Of a stretch of 64,000 nt of DNA, positions 1 through 8,719 are shown piece after piece (position 1 is the stretch's first letter; each line of letters starts with the position of its first letter). The notes below the pieces were generated by a model. The model saw nothing but the letters and a program-made list of their open reading frames with translations. It did no database searches and was not told where the DNA came from. This DNA comes from Pseudomonas sivasensis. Its GTDB lineage: Bacteria > Pseudomonadota > Gammaproteobacteria > Pseudomonadales > Pseudomonadaceae. A program made the translations under genes and the position numbers. The stretch lies in contig NZ_JAAOWU010000004.1 of the NCBI RefSeq assembly GCF_013778505.1, positions 1-64,000 of the forward strand, in the 5' to 3' direction.

Positions 1-898
1 CACCACCACCACCCAACCCAAGCTGATCGCCGACAGCGCAGTCTTCATCGGCGCCCTCGCCGTACCCGATGCGCCACCCGCCAGCGGCGAACATCCACTG
101 ATCGTGCTCTCCCACGGCTACGGCGGTAATTGGGGTAAACAGACGTGGCTGGCCAGTGCGTTGGCCCATCAGGGCTATATCGTCGCGGCGGTCAACCACC
201 CCGGCACCACCACCAAGGACCGCAGCCCGCAAGCAGCCGCGCAGTTATGGCAGCGCCCGGCGGACTTGAGCCGTGCTATCGATGCAGTGTTGGATCAGCC
301 CACGCAATTCGGCGCGGTGGCGAACAAACAGATAGCCGCTGTAGGCCATTCCCTGGGCGGCTGGACCGTGCTGGAAATCGCCGGTGCACGCTTCGATCCC
401 GACCTGTTCGCCAAGGAGTGCAGCACCTATCCCAAGCTGGGCGGTTGCATTGGCTACCACGAGATGAATCCCGCTGCCACGCCAGAGGGCAAGGCCAAGC
501 TGGCCGCTGACTTGAGCGACAAACGCGTCACCGCCATTGTGTCGTTGGACTTGGGCCTGTCGCGCGGCTTTACCGACGCCAGCCTCGCCGCATTGCCGGT
601 GCCGGCGCTGGTGATTGCGGGGGGTGTGCCAACGGAAGATATGGCGCCTGAATTGGAGTCCGCCGATATGGTCCGGCGGATGGCAAAAGCTTCGACGCAG
701 TATGTGGAGATCGCCGACGCTACCCACTTCAGCTTTATGTCGATCTGCAAGCCGGGGGCGATTGCGTTGATTGAAGAGAGCTCGCCGGGGGATGGCATGA
801 TTTGCCGGGATGGCGAAGGCGCTCGGGCGCGGGGAGTGATTCAGCAGCAGGTTGTGGGGCTGATTACTGGGTTTTTGAGTCGGTCGTTTCGGAACTGA
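1..898 (+). CDS. alpha/beta hydrolase (dienelactone-hydrolase-like), 5' end missing
   Basis: The reading frame is open from base 2 and its true start lies left of the window, so at least 298 residues are present. The visible part has the alpha/beta-hydrolase oxyanion region SHGYGG, the nucleophile elbow GHSLGG (around 344-361) and a late histidine in DATHFSF that fits the catalytic His. Proteins of this type are esterases or lipase-like enzymes, often annotated as predicted dienelactone hydrolases; the cysteines and likely missing N-terminal signal suggest export, but that cannot be checked here. The substrate is unknown. The family call is firm, the specific activity is not. Confidence 0.8.
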   Translation, partial: TTTTQPKLIADSAVFIGALAVPDAPPASGEHPLIVLSHGYGGNWGKQTWLASALAHQGYIVAAVNHPGTTTKDRSPQAAAQLWQRPADLSRAIDAVLDQPTQFGAVANKQIAAVGHSLGGWTVLEIAGARFDPDLFAKECSTYPKLGGCIGYHEMNPAATPEGKAKLAADLSDKRVTAIVSLDLGLSRGFTDASLAALPVPALVIAGGVPTEDMAPELESADMVRRMAKASTQYVEIADATHFSFMSICKPGAIALIEESSPGDGMICRDGEGARARGVIQQQVVGLITGFLSRSFRN

Positions 899-1016
899 TT
901 AAGGCGGAACACTCAACTCAAAGTGGTATGGATGGGAGCGGCCCAAGGTCCTCACATCGATACCACTGATGATTACTATCGAACCGCTCGCCTATAGGCC
1001 GACCAACGGCCCTTCC

Positions 1017-1022
1017 TATAAT
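1017..1022 (+). promoter_or_regulatory. possible -10 element for the NepI-like MFS gene
   Basis: A perfect TATAAT lies 62 bases before the preferred ATG of the downstream transporter. No convincing -35 hexamer sits at 16-18 bases upstream, so this is only a candidate. The rest of the 899-1084 gap shows no other clear signal. Confidence 0.25.
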
Positions 1023-1084
1023 CGCTTCCCACTTCTTCCCATGCGCCTGGCCTCAGGCGACATCCCCTCTTGGAACCCATCACT

Positions 1085-2311
1085 ATGCCAAGCGCGAGCC
1101 AGGCCTCCAGCGGCCGTCCCGAACATAATCAACAAAGCGTCAAACAGCAGTGGCTGGCGATTCTCTCGGTCGCGGTAGGTGCCTTTGCCCTGGTGACCAG
1201 TGAATTCCTGCCGGTGGGCGTGCTCAACGATGTCGCCACCGACCTCGGTATCAGTGCCGGCCACGCGGGTTTGATGGTGACGCTGCCCGGCATCATGGCC
1301 GCCCTCGCTGCACCGTTTCTGTCGGTGAGCATTGGCGCGATGGACCGTCGTTATCTGCTGATCGGCCTGACGCTGATCATGATCATCGCCAACTCGGTCG
1401 TGGCCTTTGCCAGCGACTTCAACCTGCTGCTGTTCGGCCGTGTGTTGCTGGGCATCAGCATCGGCGGTTTCTGGGCCACGGCCATTGCCCTGAGCGGTCG
1501 CCTGGCGCCCAAGGGTGTGGGCGTAGCGAAGGCGACTTCGATCATCATGATGGGCGTGACCCTGGCCACCGTACTCGGCGTGCCCGTCGGCACCTGGCTC
1601 AGTGGCCTGATGGGCTGGCGCATGACGTTCCTGGTGACCGCGCTGGTGGGCATTCCAGTGCTGTTGGCGCAGATGTTCCTGCTGCCAAGACTCACGCCGG
1701 AGAAGGCCATTCGCATCAGTGATCTGCCGGCTTTATTTATCAACCCACAAGCGCGGGTCGGCTTGATCGCAGTGTTGCTGATCGGGCTGGCGCACTTTGC
1801 GGCCTACACCTATGTCGCGCCGTTCTTCAAACACAGCTCTGGCTTCGACGGGCCGACCATTGGTTCGCTGTTGCTGCTGTACGGCGTCGCAGGCGTGATG
1901 GGCAATATTTTTGCCGGGTTCGCGGCTAACCGCAGCGTGCGCAATACCTTGCTGCTGGTGGCGTTGATGATCGGCACCAGCACCGCGCTGTTCCCGTACT
2001 TCGCCACCGGCATGACCGGCGCGGCGATGCTGATCGCGCTGTGGGGCTTTGCCTTTGGCGCCTTCCCGGCGTGCGCGAGTATCTGGATGTTTGTGGTGGC
2101 GCCCAAGGATGTCGAGCGCGGCATGCCGCTGTTCGTGGCGTTGTTCCAAGTGATCATTGCCCTGGGCTCGTTCTTTGGCGGGCAGATCGTCGACCAGATG
2201 GGCAGCGCGGTGCTGTTGAGCCTGGCCACGGCGCTGGTAGGTTGCGGTTTTGTGACGGTGCTGGTGTTGGGACGCAGGGTCAGCAACAGCTTGGCGGCGC
2301 AGCCTTGCTAG
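1085..2311 (+). CDS. MFS transporter, DHA1 family, NepI-like
   Basis: The protein has about 408 residues and twelve hydrophobic segments, the usual size for the DHA1 drug/metabolite:H+ antiporters. The N-terminal half reads like NepI (purine ribonucleoside efflux): EFLPVG in TM1, the DRRY loop after TM2, and GRVLLGISIGGFWA in TM4. I chose the ATG at 1085; an in-frame TTG at 1070 would add five residues, and neither has a strong ribosome binding site. It probably exports a small molecule across the inner membrane. Nucleoside efflux is a guess from family resemblance; other DHA1 substrates are equally possible. Confidence 0.8.
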   Translation: MPSASQASSGRPEHNQQSVKQQWLAILSVAVGAFALVTSEFLPVGVLNDVATDLGISAGHAGLMVTLPGIMAALAAPFLSVSIGAMDRRYLLIGLTLIMIIANSVVAFASDFNLLLFGRVLLGISIGGFWATAIALSGRLAPKGVGVAKATSIIMMGVTLATVLGVPVGTWLSGLMGWRMTFLVTALVGIPVLLAQMFLLPRLTPEKAIRISDLPALFINPQARVGLIAVLLIGLAHFAAYTYVAPFFKHSSGFDGPTIGSLLLLYGVAGVMGNIFAGFAANRSVRNTLLLVALMIGTSTALFPYFATGMTGAAMLIALWGFAFGAFPACASIWMFVVAPKDVERGMPLFVALFQVIIALGSFFGGQIVDQMGSAVLLSLATALVGCGFVTVLVLGRRVSNSLAAQPC

Positions 2312-2371
2312 CCATTGGCTGCGATTTTTAAGCTGGTATCATCCGGGCACGTTTAACCCAGGTAGACACCC

Positions 2372-2533
2372 ATGAATCGCCAGAAAAAACTGCAGCAGCT
2401 GTTCAAGGCCAAGGCCAAAAAGGCCAGCGCCAAATTGGCGCCCAAATCCAAGGACAGGTACATCAGCAAAGCAGAGCGGGAAAAGCTGGCGGCTGAAGCG
2501 GATCAGGCGCCAAGCGTTTCCCCGCAAGACTGA
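2372..2533 (+). CDS. small basic protein, DUF2986 family
   Basis: A 53-residue protein beginning MNRQKKLQQL, very rich in lysine and alanine in its first half (repeated KAK/KKA), then RYISKAEREKL and an acidic tail. This is the pattern of the DUF2986 family of small proteins found in gamma-proteobacteria. Function is unknown; the charge pattern could suit nucleic-acid or ribosome contact, which is speculation. It starts 60 bases after the MFS gene, preceded by AGGTAG, and its stop is one base from the 3' end of the convergent sulfur transporter gene. Confidence 0.75.
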   Translation: MNRQKKLQQLFKAKAKKASAKLAPKSKDRYISKAEREKLAAEADQAPSVSPQD

Positions 2534-2534
2534 C

Positions 2535-3746
2535 TCAGCAGCCGCTCAGCGCCACCTGACGGCGCTCGCCCACAAAGAAAAATGGCCGCAGGCGCACGCC
2601 TACGCTGTTACCGATAAACGCCGCCACCAGCCACACCCAGCCATGCAGGCTGCCCGAGGCGATGCCGCTGAAGTACGCGCCGATGTTGCAGCCGTACGCC
2701 AGGCGCGAACCGTAACCGAGCAGCAGGCCGCCGATCACCGCAGCGATCAACGAGCGGGCCGGGATCTTCAGGCTGGGGGCGAAACGCCCAGCCAGGCCGG
2801 CGGCCAACAGCGCACCAAGGACGATGCCGATGTCCATGACGCTGGTGATGTCCTCCCACACCGGCGCCGCCAGGGCCTTGGCATTGCCCGGCATCTGCCA
2901 GAACGCCCAAGCGCTTACGTCCACACCCAAACCGCTCGCCACCTTGGCGCCCCACAGGGCGAACGCCGAAGTGATGCCCCACGGCCGCCCGGCCAGTGCG
3001 AGGGTGGCGTAGTTGAGCAACGCCAAACCAATCGCGCCCCACACCAATGGCCATGGCCCACGCAGGAAGCGGCGCAAGCCCTGATGTTCGCTGGTCACGC
3101 CTTCTTCAAGCTGGCCGTGGCGGCGCTTCTCCAGATGCACGGTGACGGCCGCGATGAGCGCAAACATCGCTAGGCTGGCGAGCAACGCGGGCACTACGCC
3201 GAAGCTCTTGACGATGGACACCGCCGGGAACGCCGGCAACGCAAACCACCAGTCCACATGGTGTGTGGCGATCAGCGAGCCGCAGATAAAAAACAACAAC
3301 GTCACCAGCATGCGCGCATTACCGCCGCCCACGGTGAATAGCGTGCCCGAGGCACACCCGCCACCCAACTGCATGCCGATGCCGAAAATAAACGCGCCAA
3401 ACACCACCGACACCCCGGCCGGCGCCACCAGCCCGACCACTGGCTGCCCGAACAACGTGCCCGCCCCCAGCGCCGGGAAAAACAGCAGCACTGCCAGCGC
3501 GAGCATCACCATCTGCGCCCGCAAGCCAGCGCCACGGCGCTCATTGATGAACACGCGCCAAGCGGAGGTGAAGCCGAAGGCAGCGTGGTAAAGGGTCAAG
3601 CCCAGTGCCGCGCCGACCACTAGCAAAAGCACCTGGCGCGAACCGACGCTGTTTTGCAGGAACAAGGCGCCCAGCACCAGGATGACAAAGGCCACCAACG
3701 GCGCGACAGGCCTGCGCGCGGGGGTGATAGGGAGAGAGGTGCTCAT
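2535..3746 (-). CDS. YeeE/YedE (TsuA-like) sulfur-compound transporter
   Basis: A 403-residue inner-membrane protein with two YeeE/YedE domains. Each carries the conserved cysteine-glycine core of this family: GGGCASGTLF in the first half and YGCNIGAYF in the second. In the studied member TsuA (YeeE) such cysteines relay thiosulfate through an hourglass channel, so thiosulfate or a related sulfur species is the likely cargo. No TusA-like (YeeD) partner is encoded next door, unlike the common yeeED pair. Start is the ATG at 3746. The gene is a single unit between a convergent small gene and a repeat. Confidence 0.85.
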   Translation of the reverse strand: MSTSLPITPARRPVAPLVAFVILVLGALFLQNSVGSRQVLLLVVGAALGLTLYHAAFGFTSAWRVFINERRGAGLRAQMVMLALAVLLFFPALGAGTLFGQPVVGLVAPAGVSVVFGAFIFGIGMQLGGGCASGTLFTVGGGNARMLVTLLFFICGSLIATHHVDWWFALPAFPAVSIVKSFGVVPALLASLAMFALIAAVTVHLEKRRHGQLEEGVTSEHQGLRRFLRGPWPLVWGAIGLALLNYATLALAGRPWGITSAFALWGAKVASGLGVDVSAWAFWQMPGNAKALAAPVWEDITSVMDIGIVLGALLAAGLAGRFAPSLKIPARSLIAAVIGGLLLGYGSRLAYGCNIGAYFSGIASGSLHGWVWLVAAFIGNSVGVRLRPFFFVGERRQVALSGC

Positions 3747-3796
3747 GGGGTATCTCGGTTTGTTTGAAGGGGGGATTTCGAACGGACGAGTATAGC

Positions 3797-3907
3797 CTGT
3801 GGGAGTTGTGGAGCTTTAGCTAGGCTGCGATAGCGGAGTGTCAGGCAACGTAGAGGTTGGCAATGCCGCCGCCATCGCAGCCTCGCCAGGGCTCGACAAC
3901 TCCCACA
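3797..3907. repeat. TGTGGGAG-type extragenic palindrome
   Basis: The outer arms CTGTGGGAGTTGT and ACAACTCCCACA are inverted copies about 85 bases apart, with further inverted pieces inside (GGCTGCGATAGC against GCCATCGCAGCC). It lies between the divergent YeeE/YedE and MFS genes. Related palindromes with the same TGTGGGAG core occur at 36159 and 61222. Such elements are common in P. fluorescens-group intergenic regions. Confidence 0.75.
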
Positions 3908-3990
3908 TTGACCGTCACTGTGGCTGAGTACTGCGCCGGCAGCGCCTGTTCAAATCACCTCGTCCTGTTTGAGGAGTCACGAATACCGCT

Positions 3991-5208
3991 ATGAGTTTCC
4001 TCGGTACCTTCCGCTCCCTGCGCAGCCCCAACTACCGCATCTGGGCCGCCGGGGCGTTGGTCTCTAATGTCGGCACCTGGATGCAGCGCACCGCGCAGGA
4101 CTGGCTGGTGCTGACCCAGTTGACCCCGCACAACGCTGCGGCGGTTGGCATCGTGATGTCGTTGCAGTTCGGGCCGCAGTTGCTGTTGCTGCCATGGACC
4201 GGCTTTGCCGCCGACCACTACGACCAGCGCAAATTACTGATGGTCACTCAGGCGCTCATGGGTCTGCTGGCACTGACGCTGGGGGTGTTCACCGTCACTG
4301 GGTTTGTCGAACTGTGGCACGTGTATGTGTTCGCGTTTCTGTCCGGCTGCGCGTCGGCGTTCGATGCGCCGGTGCGGCAGGTTTTCGTCGCGGAACTGGT
4401 GGCCGAGAAGGATTTGTCCAACGCCATCGCACTCAACTCCACGTCGTTCAATATGGCGCGCATGATCGGCCCGGCCGTGGCGGGCCTGACCATCGCCTCG
4501 GTCGGTACTGGCTGGGCATTCCTGCTCAATGGCAGCAGTTTCTTTGCGGTGCTGGTTTCGCTGTTTTTCCTGCGGGTGTCGGGGCAGCACGCCAAGGTGC
4601 GGGCGCTGCGTACCAAGGGCAGCCTGACCGAGGGCCTGCGCTATGTGTGGGCACGGCCGGACTTGAAGGCGATCCTGCTGATGTTGTTTCTGATCGGCAC
4701 CTTCGGCATGAACTTCCCGATTTTTATCTCGACCATGGCGGTAACTGCGTTCCATACCGATGCGCGCGCCTTTGGCCTGCTTTCCTCGACGCTGGCCATC
4801 GGCACCATTGCCGGCGCCCTGCTGGCCGCCGGACGCGAGCGGCCACAGTTCAAGTCGTTGCTCAACGGTGCGGCGATCTTCGGCATTGGCTGCACGCTGG
4901 CGGCCCTGGCGCCGAACTATTGGTTGTTCGCCGTGGCGCTGGTGATCATCGGCGTCGGTGCCATGACCTTCAGCAACACCACCAACAGCCTGATGCAACT
5001 CACCACCGAACCCGCCATGCGCGGCCGAGTGATTGCCCTGCGCGTCGGCGTGGCCTTGGGCGGCACACCGATCGGTGCGCCTATCGTCGGCTGGGTCGCG
5101 GACCACCTGGGCCCGCGCTGGGCACTGGGTGTCGGCGCGTTGTCGGGCATCCTGGCAGTGGGTGTGGCGGTCTACACCCTGCGTCATCGGTTGGATCGGC
5201 CCAAGTAA
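3991..5208 (+). CDS. MFS transporter, EntS-like (MFS_3/DHA3)
   Basis: A 405-residue inner-membrane protein with about twelve membrane segments. It begins FRSLRSPNYRIWAAG and continues SNVGTWMQRTAQDWLVL, the hallmark opening of the MFS_3 family that includes the enterobactin exporter EntS; the TM4-5 region SAFDAPVRQVFVAELV is also typical. The ATG at 3991 follows GAGGAGTC at a sensible distance. It is likely a proton-driven exporter, but the substrate cannot be inferred. Its neighbour downstream is a metal-efflux operon with its own operator, so the two are probably regulated separately. Confidence 0.8.
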   Translation: MSFLGTFRSLRSPNYRIWAAGALVSNVGTWMQRTAQDWLVLTQLTPHNAAAVGIVMSLQFGPQLLLLPWTGFAADHYDQRKLLMVTQALMGLLALTLGVFTVTGFVELWHVYVFAFLSGCASAFDAPVRQVFVAELVAEKDLSNAIALNSTSFNMARMIGPAVAGLTIASVGTGWAFLLNGSSFFAVLVSLFFLRVSGQHAKVRALRTKGSLTEGLRYVWARPDLKAILLMLFLIGTFGMNFPIFISTMAVTAFHTDARAFGLLSSTLAIGTIAGALLAAGRERPQFKSLLNGAAIFGIGCTLAALAPNYWLFAVALVIIGVGAMTFSNTTNSLMQLTTEPAMRGRVIALRVGVALGGTPIGAPIVGWVADHLGPRWALGVGALSGILAVGVAVYTLRHRLDRPK

Positions 5209-5227
5209 CCCTCGCTTCGGCGTCCTT

Positions 5228-5246
5228 GTATAGGGGGGTGGGGTAT
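5228..5246 (+). promoter_or_regulatory. putative RcnR/DmeR operator, distal site
   Basis: The site GTATAGGGGGGTGGGGTAT has a run of six G flanked by AT-rich TATA-type half sites, the known pattern of RcnR/FrmR-class CsoR-family operators. It lies 39 bases before the repressor start. Assignment rests on pattern and on the adjacent repressor gene. Confidence 0.6.
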
Positions 5247-5263
5247 GACACCATCCGCCCCAC

Positions 5264-5283
5264 TATAGGTAGGGGGGGTATAT
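5264..5283 (+). promoter_or_regulatory. putative RcnR/DmeR operator overlapping the ribosome binding site
   Basis: A second G-tract site, TATAGGTAGGGGGGGTATAT, ends one base before the GTG start at 5285. The AGGGGGG run is also the only sequence here able to serve as the ribosome binding site. Repressor bound here would block both the promoter-proximal DNA and the operon start. Confidence 0.6.
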
Positions 5284-5284
5284 C

Positions 5285-5560
5285 GTGAGCCATATCACAG
5301 CCAACAAAGACAGCCTGATAAAACGGGTTAAACGCATCGCCGGGCAGATTCAGGCGGTGGAGAAAGCCCTGGAGTCGGACGCTGACTGCGCCAAGACCCT
5401 GCACTTGGTGGCCGCTACGCGCGGCGCCATCAACGGCTTGATGGAAGAGATCATCGAAGAGCACGCCAGGGCGCACGTGGCGGATCCTTCCCTCAGCGAG
5501 GAAGAACGCAACAAAGGTGTCGAAGAACTGCTCGAAGCCATCCGGCGTTACGCCAAATGA
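5285..5560 (+). CDS. dmeR: RcnR/DmeR-type Ni(II)/Co(II)-responsive repressor (CsoR family)
   Basis: A 91-residue all-helical CsoR/RcnR-family regulator starting at GTG 5285. All four residues that distinguish nickel/cobalt sensors are present at their family positions: His3, Cys35, His60 and His64. Formaldehyde-sensing FrmR proteins lack His3 and have Glu64, and copper-sensing CsoR uses another set, so a Ni/Co sensor is the best call. The apo-protein is expected to bind the two G-tract sites just upstream and release on metal binding. Its stop overlaps the start of the exporter gene (ATGA at 5557), which fixes the operon. The name dmeR is by analogy with dmeRF operons. Confidence 0.82.
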   Translation: MSHITANKDSLIKRVKRIAGQIQAVEKALESDADCAKTLHLVAATRGAINGLMEEIIEEHARAHVADPSLSEEERNKGVEELLEAIRRYAK

Positions 5561-6480
5561 CGCTCATGACAAACCACGCCCACGAGCATGTGTTCCTCGG
5601 CGCTGCCCACGAAGAGAACGCCAGGCGCACCCTGTGGGTGGTGATGCTGACGGTGGTGATGATGGTGGCGGAAATTGCCGCAGGCTACGTCACCGGCTCC
5701 ATGGCCTTGCTGGCTGATGGTTTTCATATGGCGACCCATGCCGGTGCCTTGGGCATTGCCGCCGCAGCCTATGCCTATGCCAAACGCCACGCGCGCAGCC
5801 CGCGCTACAGCTTCGGCACCGGCAAAGTGGGCGACCTGGGTGGCTTCGCCTCGGCGCTGATCCTGGCGCTGGTGGCCCTGGGCATTGGCGTCGAGTCGGT
5901 GATCCGCTTGCTTGAACCCACCGTGGTGCAGTTCGGTACCGCGACCCTGATTGCCATCGTGGGCCTGGTGGTGAACATCGTCAGTGCGCTGTTGCTGGGG
6001 CACGGCCACAGCCACGGGCATGACCACAACCACGAGCATGACCACGAGCATCATCACCACAGCAACGACAACAACCTGAAATCCGCCTATGTGCATGTGC
6101 TCGCCGATGCGCTGACCTCCGTCCTCGCCATTGCGGCGCTATTGGCCGGGCGCTACCTGGGCTGGGTGTGGCTGGACCCGGTGATGGGTATCGTCGGCGC
6201 CATCGTGATTGCGCGTTGGGCCTGGAGCCTGATGGGCGTAACCGCCGGCGTGCTGCTGGATCAAACCGATGAGCACGTCGCCGCCGAAATCCGCGAGCGG
6301 GTCGAGCAACCCGGCGACGCCAGGATTACCGACCTGCACGTGTGGCGCGTCGGCCCCGACGCCCACGCGGCGATTGTGAGCGTGGTCGGCCAGGCGAGCA
6401 CGGATGCCGACAGCATTCGCGAGCGCCTCAAGCCGGTGCATGAAGTGAGCCACCTCACCGTTGAGTTTCGTTTGGCGTGA
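5557..6480 (+). CDS. dmeF: cation diffusion facilitator, Co(II)/Ni(II) exporter DmeF
   Basis: A 307-residue CDF-family inner-membrane exporter. It has six hydrophobic segments, the metal-site motifs LLADGFHMATH in TM2 and HVLADALTS in TM5, and a long histidine-rich cytoplasmic loop (HGHSHGHDHNHEHDHEHH) between TM4 and TM5, followed by a C-terminal cytoplasmic domain. The length and His-rich loop fit DmeF, which removes cobalt and nickel by proton antiport. The start overlaps the repressor stop; an ATG at 5566 is an alternative three codons in. Co-transcription with an RcnR-type repressor supports the metal assignment. Confidence 0.87.
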   Translation: MTLMTNHAHEHVFLGAAHEENARRTLWVVMLTVVMMVAEIAAGYVTGSMALLADGFHMATHAGALGIAAAAYAYAKRHARSPRYSFGTGKVGDLGGFASALILALVALGIGVESVIRLLEPTVVQFGTATLIAIVGLVVNIVSALLLGHGHSHGHDHNHEHDHEHHHHSNDNNLKSAYVHVLADALTSVLAIAALLAGRYLGWVWLDPVMGIVGAIVIARWAWSLMGVTAGVLLDQTDEHVAAEIRERVEQPGDARITDLHVWRVGPDAHAAIVSVVGQASTDADSIRERLKPVHEVSHLTVEFRLA

Positions 6481-6514
6481 GTGCGCCCCCTTTACCCCAT
6501 CTCCAGGTGACCTC

Positions 6515-6694
6515 TTGGCTAAAGACATCGAAAACCCCTGCGTCTCCACCTGTCAGCTCAGCGGCGACCTGTGCGTCAGCTGTGGACGCAGCAAGGACGA
6601 CATCCGTAAGTGGAAACGCATGAAACGCCCCGAGAAAATGGCCGCGGTGCAACGTGCAACCCAACGCTTGAAGGCGTTGAAAAAGGCTAAGTAA
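6515..6694 (+). CDS. DUF1289 family cysteine-rich protein
   Basis: A 59-residue protein starting at TTG 6515, chosen because AGGTGA lies five bases upstream; the frame is open further left but without a signal. It carries the DUF1289 signature NPCVSTC...LCVSCGRS followed by a basic helix (IRKWKRMKRPEK). The four cysteines could hold zinc or an iron-sulfur centre. Function is unknown. It follows dmeF by 34 bases and may be transcribed with it, which does not prove a role in metal resistance. Confidence 0.75.
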   Translation: MAKDIENPCVSTCQLSGDLCVSCGRSKDDIRKWKRMKRPEKMAAVQRATQRLKALKKAK

Positions 6695-6703
6695 GCCGCG
6701 TAT

Positions 6704-7501
6704 TCAGGAGCGCCCAATCGACCCCGACACCGGAAGATTACCCAGCAATTTGAGCCCGGTGCTTTTCACGAAGGTGTCGTAGTCCATCGGCTTCTGGATG
6801 CGCGTTTCAGCATTGGGCAGCACGTAGGCCCAGGCGCGCTGGCTGGAGGCGTCGTACACCAGCTTGAACAGGCGCGTCGGCACCCAGACCTTGTTGTCAC
6901 CGATGGTGCTGTAACCCTGGTCAAACAGCGGCCCGGTAAACACATACACATCACCGCCGGCGCGCTTGGCAAACTTGCGCACGTCCGCCTCGACCTTGCT
7001 CCAGATCTTGCGGTTGTTGGTGGGGTCTTGGGGCACCATGTTCGACAGCGCAAACGACTGCGCCATGGCGCGGGCGTTGGGAGCATCGGCGGCCGGAGCC
7101 TGGTGGCCGCGGTCAACGGCCGGGTGCTGGCTGCGGTAGTCGCTCAGCTCCGCGCGGCCGCCTTTTGGAATGCGCGGGTCGGCATAGAACTGGTTGGTGC
7201 GCTCCTCGCCTTTGGCATCTTTCAACTGCGCAGCGTTCAGGCGTTCGACCACCACCAACGGGGTCTTGCTGGTCTGTGAGTAGAGCACCGCAAACGTCTC
7301 GGAACACAGCGCCAGGGGTTTCATCGACGCCGGAACGGTGGCCGTCTTAATTGGGGCGGCGGCAGGGAAGAGATCGGCACAGCCATCGAATGAGGCGCGT
7401 TGTTCGGTGGGGGTGTAGGGGTTTACCAGACTGCGGGCATCTACAGCGGTAGAAAACAAAACAAGGGCCGACAGCCCGACAGCGATAGTGCGTAGGTACA
7501 T
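6704..7501 (-). CDS. secreted DNA/RNA non-specific endonuclease (NucA/NucM family)
   Basis: A 265-residue protein with an N-terminal signal peptide (hydrophobic core AVGLSALVLF, likely cleavage after VDA). The family active-site motif DRGH is present in AVDRGHQAPAAD, followed by the metal-ligand segment SFALSNMVPQDPTNN, as in the beta-beta-alpha-metal nucleases NucA and Serratia nuclease. It should act in the periplasm or outside the cell, degrading DNA and RNA for nutrient use or defence. No inhibitor gene is adjacent, consistent with an exported enzyme. Start is the ATG at 7501. Confidence 0.88.
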   Translation of the reverse strand: MYLRTIAVGLSALVLFSTAVDARSLVNPYTPTEQRASFDGCADLFPAAAPIKTATVPASMKPLALCSETFAVLYSQTSKTPLVVVERLNAAQLKDAKGEERTNQFYADPRIPKGGRAELSDYRSQHPAVDRGHQAPAADAPNARAMAQSFALSNMVPQDPTNNRKIWSKVEADVRKFAKRAGGDVYVFTGPLFDQGYSTIGDNKVWVPTRLFKLVYDASSQRAWAYVLPNAETRIQKPMDYDTFVKSTGLKLLGNLPVSGSIGRS

Positions 7502-7657
7502 GCTTTAAATCTTATGGTGAGGGTAACGGAGAAGCGCGAATGTTCGTGCGGGGCTTATGGACCCTGATTCGTCTGTTTGGTGCCGCGAGACTCACGGATA
7601 AGGTTGAACCTCTCCTACGCGCAGGGGCTCAGAAGCCTACATCCTCGGGAGAATTTT

Positions 7658-8719
7658 ATGACCCAGACAGCACTCGTCGTAGGCGCCAGCGGCATCGTTG
7701 GCAGCGCCATCACCCAGCTACTGCTTGAACAACAATGGCAGGTCGCCGCGCTGTCCCGCCAGCCATCACAGGTGCCGGGCGTGATTCCAGTCGCCGCCGA
7801 CTTGCAGGACCCGGCATCGCTGCAACAGGCCTTGGCCGATCTGAAACCCACCCACGTATTCATCACCACTTGGTCGCGCCAGGCCACCGAAGCCGAGAAC
7901 ATCCGCGTCAACGCCGCCATGGTGCGCAACGTGCTGGATGCCGTGCGCCCCGCCGGCAGCGTGCAGCATGTGGCCTTGGTCACCGGCTTGAAGCACTACC
8001 TCGGCCCGTTCGAAAACTATGGCAAGGGCAGCCTGCCGCAAACCCCGTTCCGCGAGGAGCAAGGCCGCCTGGATGTGGAGAACTTCTATTACGCCCAGGA
8101 AGACGAAGTGTTCGCCGCCGCAAAAAAGGACGGCTTCACCTGGAGCGTGCATCGCCCGCACACAGTCACCGGCGTAGCCGTGGGCAATGCGATGAACATG
8201 GCGACCACCCTCGCCGTCTACGCCAGTGTCTGCAAACACACTGGGCGCCCATTTGTATTCCCAGGTTCCCGCGTGCAATGGGACAGCCTCACCGACATGA
8301 CCGATGCGCGGCAATTGGCACAACAACAGCTGTGGGCCGCCACCACGCCGGCGGCGGCCAACCAGGCGTTCAACATCACTAACGGCGACGTGTTCCGATG
8401 GAAATGGATGTGGGGGCAGATTGCCGATTATTTTGGCCTTGTACCCGCAGACTTCCCGGCCCAGCCCTCGCCGCTTGAGAGTCAGATGGCCGACGATCAG
8501 GCCGCCTGGAGCCAGCTCGCTGCGGAGCATGGGCTGAAGGAAACGGACATCAGCCGCCTCGCCTCGCCCTGGCACACCGATGCCGACTTGGGGCGCCCGA
8601 TCGAGGTGGTCACGGACATGTCCAAGAGCAGGAAGATGGGGTTCACCGCCTACCAGGCGAGCGACCAGGCATTTTTCGAGGTGTTCGATAAGTTGCGCGA
8701 AGCACGGTTGATCCCTTAA
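7658..8719 (+). CDS. PRISE-like SDR oxidoreductase
   Basis: A 353-residue atypical short-chain dehydrogenase. I chose ATG 7658 because GGGAG lies seven bases upstream; the frame extends 81 bases further left without a signal. The NAD(P) motif GASGIVG is at residues 9-15, and the catalytic tyrosine segment NFYYAQED matches the PRISE group (progesterone 5-beta-reductase/iridoid synthase), which reduces activated C=C bonds of enones. The bacterial substrate is unknown. Its TAA stop shares the sequence TTAA with the stop of the convergent histidine kinase gene. Confidence 0.82.
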   Translation: MTQTALVVGASGIVGSAITQLLLEQQWQVAALSRQPSQVPGVIPVAADLQDPASLQQALADLKPTHVFITTWSRQATEAENIRVNAAMVRNVLDAVRPAGSVQHVALVTGLKHYLGPFENYGKGSLPQTPFREEQGRLDVENFYYAQEDEVFAAAKKDGFTWSVHRPHTVTGVAVGNAMNMATTLAVYASVCKHTGRPFVFPGSRVQWDSLTDMTDARQLAQQQLWAATTPAAANQAFNITNGDVFRWKWMWGQIADYFGLVPADFPAQPSPLESQMADDQAAWSQLAAEHGLKETDISRLASPWHTDADLGRPIEVVTDMSKSRKMGFTAYQASDQAFFEVFDKLREARLIP

